From CAWGUU01 sp963825765 (GTDB lineage: Bacteria; Actinomycetota; Acidimicrobiia; Acidimicrobiales; AC-14): DNA of 64,000 nucleotides. The translations under genes and the position numbers were made by a program. The stretch spans positions 73,197 through 137,196 of the forward strand of contig CAWGUU010000019.1 of the NCBI GenBank assembly GCA_963825765.1. Reading direction: 5' to 3'. Below are positions 59,212-64,000 of this stretch, in pieces. Each line of letters opens with the position of its first letter. Position 1 is the stretch's first letter. The notes under the pieces are model-generated. The model saw only the letters and a list, made by a program, of their open reading frames with translations. It ran no database searches and was not told the DNA's origin.

Positions 59212-60138
59212 ATGACAACGAACAATGCGACCCCGACGACGGAGGTCGCGGTCCTCGATCCGCAGTTCTCTGATGCGGAGCGCTACGCGCTCGGCGCGTT
59301 TCTGGCCGGCTACCGCGGCCAGACCCGCGACGCCTACGCCTTGGATCTCCGCCAGTTCGTGGCGTGGTGTGACCAGCACGACCTGAGGCTGTTCGCCGTG
59401 CGCCGGGCAGACATCGAGTGCTTCGCCCGCGACCTCGAGGCGCTGGGACGTGCAACCGCGACCGTCGCCCGTCGTCTGTCGACGGTGGCGGGGTTCTACC
59501 GCTACGCGGACGAGGAAGGCCTGCTGTCGCCGTCGCCCGCCGCCCACGTGCGCCGCCCGCGCATCGACTACGAGTCCCACGCCACAGGGCTCGACCGCAA
59601 CGAGGTCGGCGCGCTGCTCGTCGCCGCCGGGCTGGCGTCGGCGCGCGACCATGCCCTGATCTCGCTGCTGGCCATCAACGGGCTGCGGGTCAGCGAAGCG
59701 CTCGGCGCCAACATCGAGGCACTCGGCATCGAACGCGGCCACCGCACACTCACCGTGGTCCGCAAGGGCGGCAAGATCGTGATCATCCCGCTCGCGCCGC
59801 GCACCGCCCGCGCCATCGACCTGGCGATCGGCGAACGCGTCGAAGGGCCGATCTTCCTCGCCGCAAACGGCAGCGACCGGCTCGACCGCCACGCCGCATG
59901 GCGGATCGTGCGCCGCCTTGCTCGCAAGGCCGGGATCAACAAGCCGGTCGGCCCGCACACGCTGCGCCACGCGTTCATCACCGCCGCACTCGACGCAGGC
60001 GTCCCGCTGCGCGACGTCCAAGAAGCCGCCAGCCACGCCGACCCGAGAACCACCATGCGCTATGACCGCGCTCGGGTCTCACTCGACCGGCACGCGACCT
60101 ACGTGGTCGCTGCGTTCCTCGCCGGCGCTGCCCGGTAG
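59212..60138 (+). CDS. Tyrosine recombinase / integrase
   Basis: 308 residues with an N-terminal SAM-like core-binding domain (about 22-110) and a C-terminal catalytic domain. The full catalytic set is present: Arg159 (INGLRVSEAL), Lys185 (VRKGGK), His249-X-X-Arg252 (HTLRHAF), His275 (ASHADPRTT) and nucleophile Tyr284 (MRYDRA). Its length and sequence are XerC/D-like, as in phage-like and island integrases. It should be active. It is followed 30 bases later by a toxin-antitoxin pair, so it could maintain or mobilise this region. Confidence 0.9.
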   Translation: MTTNNATPTTEVAVLDPQFSDAERYALGAFLAGYRGQTRDAYALDLRQFVAWCDQHDLRLFAVRRADIECFARDLEALGRATATVARRLSTVAGFYRYADEEGLLSPSPAAHVRRPRIDYESHATGLDRNEVGALLVAAGLASARDHALISLLAINGLRVSEALGANIEALGIERGHRTLTVVRKGGKIVIIPLAPRTARAIDLAIGERVEGPIFLAANGSDRLDRHAAWRIVRRLARKAGINKPVGPHTLRHAFITAALDAGVPLRDVQEAASHADPRTTMRYDRARVSLDRHATYVVAAFLAGAAR

Positions 60139-60168
60139 CTCAGCGGGCAGGGCCGTACACTGGCCGTC

Positions 60169-60330
60169 GTGTCCACCGTCGAGCAGCCCGAAGAGCCGAC
60201 CGTGCGGGTCTACGCACCCGACGAGGCCCTCAAGCGCGCCCGACCACTGCCAGGGCGCGACCGCCTCGTCGTCGAAGACATCACCGACGAGGAGTGGAAG
60301 GCGTTCCAAGAGGCGCTCGCTGACACATGA
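60169..60330 (+). CDS. Short antitoxin-like protein upstream of PIN toxin
   Basis: 53 residues from GTG 60169, ending in ATGA overlap with the PIN gene. The sequence (RVYAPDEALKRARPLPGRDRLVVEDITDEEW) is acidic at the end like the toxin-binding tail of VapB-type antitoxins, but the DNA-binding part is too short to place in a family. Position, size and translational coupling are the support. It would neutralise the toxin and may repress the pair. Confidence 0.6.
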   Translation: MSTVEQPEEPTVRVYAPDEALKRARPLPGRDRLVVEDITDEEWKAFQEALADT

Positions 60331-60764
60331 GTGAGGCCCGGGCCGCGGGCGTCGTCGTGGACACGATGGTCATCAGCTGGCTGTTCGACGACCGCCCCAA
60401 CCCGCTCGCCGACACCTACCGCGAGCTCATCGGCAGCGAGCCCGTCGTGCTCGCCTTCCAGACCGTCATGGAACTCCGCTTCGGCGCGCTCCGCGCCGGG
60501 TGGGGCGAGCTGCGCCGTCGACGGCTCGAACGCCGCATCGCCGAGATCGCTGTCGCCCAACCCGACAACGAGATGATCACGCTCTGCGCCGAGCTCCGCA
60601 TGCGGTGCCAGCAGGCAGGCCACGCACTCGGGGACAAGCTCCACGACGGCGACCGATGGATCGCCGCAACCGCCATCCGACTCGGCGTGCCGCTCGCATC
60701 CCACGACCAACTCTTCAACGGCGCACCCAGACTGCGACTCATCACCGCCGACGCCGCCCGCTGA
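60327..60764 (+). CDS. PIN-domain toxin (VapC-like)
   Basis: 145 residues. The PIN-domain acidic cluster is visible: Asp12 in VVVDTMVISWLF, a Glu in QTVMELRFGA and the Asp pair in KLHDGDRWIAATAI, with a hydrophobic ASHDQLFNG end. VapC toxins are metal-dependent RNases that cut tRNA or rRNA. It overlaps the short antitoxin by 4 bases (ATGA). A pair next to an integrase fits island maintenance. Confidence 0.85.
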   Translation: MSEARAAGVVVDTMVISWLFDDRPNPLADTYRELIGSEPVVLAFQTVMELRFGALRAGWGELRRRRLERRIAEIAVAQPDNEMITLCAELRMRCQQAGHALGDKLHDGDRWIAATAIRLGVPLASHDQLFNGAPRLRLITADAAR

Positions 60765-60915
60765 CGCATCGGGCCGTCGGACGTTCTGTCGCTCCGACCC
60801 CGCACGCATCGCCGTCGATCTGTCGCGTCTGGCCAGATCGCAGTAGTCCATTAGCCGCTTGGTGGAGAACGGACGGGGCGATCGCCGAGCTGTCGTGGGC
60901 AGACCGCCGAGCACC

Positions 60916-63900
60916 TCAGTCTGCGAGGTCCCGGACGCGGGTGTCACCGTGTACGACCAGCGTGTCAACGATGCGCTGCCAGACAGGCACTCGTCATCGC
61001 CGCAGTAGGAGCGGACGTTGCGCAGCCACTCGGGCAGAAGAAAGGTCCGGGAACCCGCCGGATCCTTGTCAACGACTCGCTCGACCCAAACGATGCCGAG
61101 CCGCGCCTGCTCCTCGATCGGCTGGGTCTGGAGCATATGGACCATCGCGTCGATCGCCTCGCGGCCGCCGTTCGACGCTTCGATCCAGCTGTCGATCTCT
61201 GGCCGCCACTGTTGAGGCACAGCCCAGCGGATCGGCTCGCCCGTCAGCTCGCTGTAGCGGTGCCGGTGCTCGTAGGTCATGTGCGGGAGAAACCTCGAGC
61301 GATCGACCCCGCCAACGCCACTGGTCGCGACCCCTGCGCCGCCTGACGGGCGATGGAGCAGGACGCTGTGACCTCCGACGGAGGCGGTCGAAGGCCCTTC
61401 TCACACGAGACTTCGCACGGACGACCTCCGGCGAGTCGTCCTGCGGATCTTTCCGGGCGTTCGTAGCAGTCCCAGACGTCGCGAAAGGCTGTGGCCATAC
61501 TCCCCGCGCCGCGTCTGCCAAGTCGGGTTGTTCCTCCGCTGCGGCCGCGATCGCCTCGACGTACTCCTCCAAGGCGTGTGGAGCGTCCGCAGCGAGATCG
61601 CGGGCGTGCTCCAGGAGAAGCGCAGGGTCCCCGCACGCCGCGACCGTCAGCGTGGCTCGCGCAGCGAAAAGGCGTCCGACTCGCTCTGGTGGTAGCCGTG
61701 CTCGAACGGCTTCACGCTGCGGCGATGCGCGGCGAGGACTGCGGGTAGGAGGTCCGCCGCAGCCGGGTGCACACAGGTCTCGTGGCGTGCTTCCGCGCCG
61801 AGCGCTCGAAGGGCCGGACTGAGATCGGGAGCAACTACCTCCTGTTCCCCAGCGGACGCCAGCGCCGGGAGCAGGGGCCCGGTCAGCGGCCCTCGATCAT
61901 CTTCTGGGTTCCATGAGGATCGTCGGACGGAGGCGTGGCGCACCGACTCCTCGACGAGGTCGAGCGCGGCGTTGTGGTGACAGGGTGACCCCTCACAGGG
62001 CGAGGCCCATACCGCGTCGAGCGCTCGACTCGCGAAGATGGGCACCTCGATTGGGGACTTCGTGAACAACCAGGTGAGCGCCGTCTCCGTCGTTTCTGCG
62101 CCCGAAGCAGCGAGTGCCTGTCGAAGTTCGGCAGCAGCGGGCGTTCGCAGCAGCGGTAGACCCCTCGCTGCCGAGCGATCCGCGCCGTGCGGGTAGAGCT
62201 GACCGTCCTCGACGTCATCAGGCGTGCGACTGGTGCGCTCGGCAATGACGTCGAGGAGAACCTGGGCCGCCCAGAGCAGATCGTCGAGCGGCACGTCGAG
62301 GCCGTCGAGGTAGGCCCCTTCAAGGGCGGCGGCGGCGACTGCGATCGGGCCCTCGCTCGCAATTCGATCCCTCGCCCTTCGATCCCCGCCAGCAGGAAGG
62401 GTGCCCAGCAACTCGCGACCACTGCCACATCGGCCGTGAGCTCATCGAGCATTAGTGGAGGTGGCCGTCGGATCTGATCGAACCGGTCGACGTAGCGGAC
62501 TGGAGGCGCAACGACTCGTTGAAGCGGGCGTAATCCACACGCTGTGCTTCAAGCGCCGCCGCGACCTCGGGGTCTCGCGGTGCTGCAAGACGATGCCTTC
62601 CTCAGTTTGGGTGGCGTCGATGAGTTCGGGTCAACACGCTGCCCAGTGCAGCGCAGTCGTCGGGTCCTCCCCAAGTTCCTGTCCGCGAGCTTCGAGCAGC
62701 CCGCCCAGCTCCGCGGAGCTCGTCGGCGCGGGTGTCGTCCACGCTCAGGGCCAGCGCCATCACCACACGCCACGGATCCCAGTTGCGGCGGTCCGCAGCA
62801 ACCAAGGGTGTCCGCGAGCGGCGAGCCTAGAGTGCTCACTCGTCACTCGGTTGAACTCGAGGTGCCAGACCGCAGGCTCGGCAAGGAACGGGTCGATAGC
62901 AGCGGTGCCCCGGCCGAGATGACGCACCAGCATCCCGTAGACCAAGGCGGGCATCGCCAGGTTTTCGCAGTCGGCAAGGAGGAACTGGGCGAGCATGTCC
63001 GGCGTCAGCCTGCCACGCTCGATCAGCTCGTCGCCGACCACCTCGAGTGCTTGCAGGGCGCTCATGCAGGGGTAGGGACCCACACCTGTGCCCCGATACC
63101 AGAGCCACACGTGGGCGTCGCCGATGTACAACCTCGGTGAACCGGTGAGGTTCAGCTCAAGCGACAGACCATCGGTCGTATCGGTCGGGTCATGCCTGCC
63201 CATGAATTTGACCCGGATGCGGGCGGCGTGGTTGAGCATCCGGTTCAAGCAGCCGACCCCGTCGATGAAGTCGGCGCGGAACAGTGTGAGGAACGGACCG
63301 AGGTAGTACCCGGCCAAGGGCCCGAAGCCAGCAAAGTCGTGAGACCGGATGCCGTAGTCGTGGATGAGGTCACTGTGCCGGGGCCGACGGTCGATGTAGT
63401 AGGCCTCGGTCAGGTCGACGAGCAGCTCTGGGTTGAACTGAGCGATTGCGACACCTGCCAGTGTGGACTCGAGCGCCGGTGCCAGGCGGTACGGGTCCCG
63501 ATCGGCCACACGCCGGAGCAGCGCCTCACCTTCGCTGCCCATGTCTGGACCGAGAAGCGCCAAGCAGCGGACCGTCGACTCGGACGTCAGCTCTCCGAAA
63601 GGTCGCGTGCAGGCACCTCGAAGTCGTCGTCATCGTCGTCGAAGACGATCGACGAGAACATGGCGAACTTGGCCGCTTGGGCCTCGGCCTCGGCGACCTC
63701 CTTCTCTGTGCGCGCCGCCAGGCGTGCCGCCTGCTCCTCGGCAAGCTCGAGTTCCCGGCGGTCACCTTCGCCGACTCGATGAACGATCAGCTCGAGCAGC
63801 CGCTGGCGCTCGCTGTCGCCGGAGGGCGTAGGCACGATCACAAGGCTCAGCAACCAGCCCTCGATGAACTCGGTCACCTCGGTGTTGGTGCCGGTGGGCC

Positions 63901-64000
63901 AGCCGCGCTCGAGAAGCAGCGCGGCCAGGTTCTGGGCGACGAGACGTTCGAGGAAGCCTGCACGCCGGTACCGGAGGTCGACCACCCGAAGCATGCGCCT
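60916..64000 (-). pseudogene. Long gene broken by many frameshifts, continuing past the right edge
   Basis: On the minus strand a protein-like sequence moves between frames at about 63.59, 62.81, 62.71, 62.57, 62.50, 62.37, 61.65, 61.49-61.28 and 60.99 kb, with an in-frame stop near 62.63 kb. Sample segments are ELAEEQAARLAARTEKEVAEAEAQ (63.7), RVKFMGRHDPTDTTDGLS (63.2), RRNWDPWRVVMALALSVDD (62.8), ALTWLFTKSPIEVPIFASR (62.0), LEHARDLAADAPHALEEY (61.6), AIDAMVHMLQTQPIEEQARL (61.1), WQRIVDTLVVHGDTRVRDLAD (stop at 60916). Together over 1000 residues remain, largely helical. I do not recognise the family. Intact neighbours argue for real decay, though poor assembly cannot be excluded. Confidence 0.7.

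Noticed and set aside
60134..60152. tRNA-like sequence GGTAGCTCAGCGGGCAG after the integrase, possibly a tRNA gene or att site
   Set aside because: It resembles only the D-arm of a tRNA; no matching acceptor, anticodon or T arm follows, and it includes the integrase stop codon. An att remnant cannot be shown without the other end.

Overview
The window is about 70% G+C and densely coded. Many genes start with GTG or TTG, and many stop/start pairs overlap by 1 or 4 bases (GTGA, TGATG). These traits, together with a YVTN propeller protein, a Nfu-HEAT protein, LigB-type DNA ligase, class II fumarase and many actinobacterial hypotheticals, point to a high-GC actinobacterium. Acidimicrobiia is my best guess, but it is an inference and not shown by any rRNA gene. 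No rRNA, tRNA or CRISPR array was found.

Layout. 1-13.7 kb is mixed housekeeping: the 3' end of glgX, a LOG-family protein, a membrane-anchored YVTN propeller, an internally deleted pseudogene, an NlpC/P60 hydrolase, fumC, a thioredoxin-like protein, a DUF2269 membrane protein whose start codon lies in a perfect hairpin, a four-gene overlapping run with a GT2 enzyme, a macro-domain protein, a Nfu_N-HEAT fusion and an FGGY kinase. 13.8-20.8 kb is the most distinctive part. It is a same-strand run joining an animal-type haem peroxidase (fatty-acid dioxygenase-like), two uncharacterised proteins, a DyP-type peroxidase, a catalase-related protein and two paralogous small membrane proteins. Three haem proteins in one apparent operon, each with an altered active-site residue, suggest an uncharacterised oxidised-lipid or haem-redox pathway. 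20.8-33.3 kb is again housekeeping: CPBP protease, MutY-like glycosylase, MBL hydrolase, flavin reductase, RfbC, a thioredoxin/DUF4395 pair, glutamine amidotransferase, a solitary sufB, Uma2 and DNA ligase.

33.4-55.8 kb looks like a surface-glycan or glycolipid modification island. It holds two radical SAM proteins (one B12-type), a GT2 enzyme, a double GT4 enzyme, a 1059-residue YfhO-like membrane protein, an epimerase-methyltransferase fusion and eleven methyltransferase domains, five of them FkbM type. Genes are closely packed in several short divergent operons. The likely shared job is building and heavily O-methylating a polysaccharide; the product cannot be read from the sequence.

55.8-64 kb has a different character: less extreme GC, looser gene spacing, unknown proteins, a complete tyrosine recombinase, a PIN-domain toxin-antitoxin pair whose antitoxin is only 53 codons, and a long minus-strand gene broken by many frameshifts that runs off the right edge. 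I read this as the edge of an integrated and decaying genomic island.
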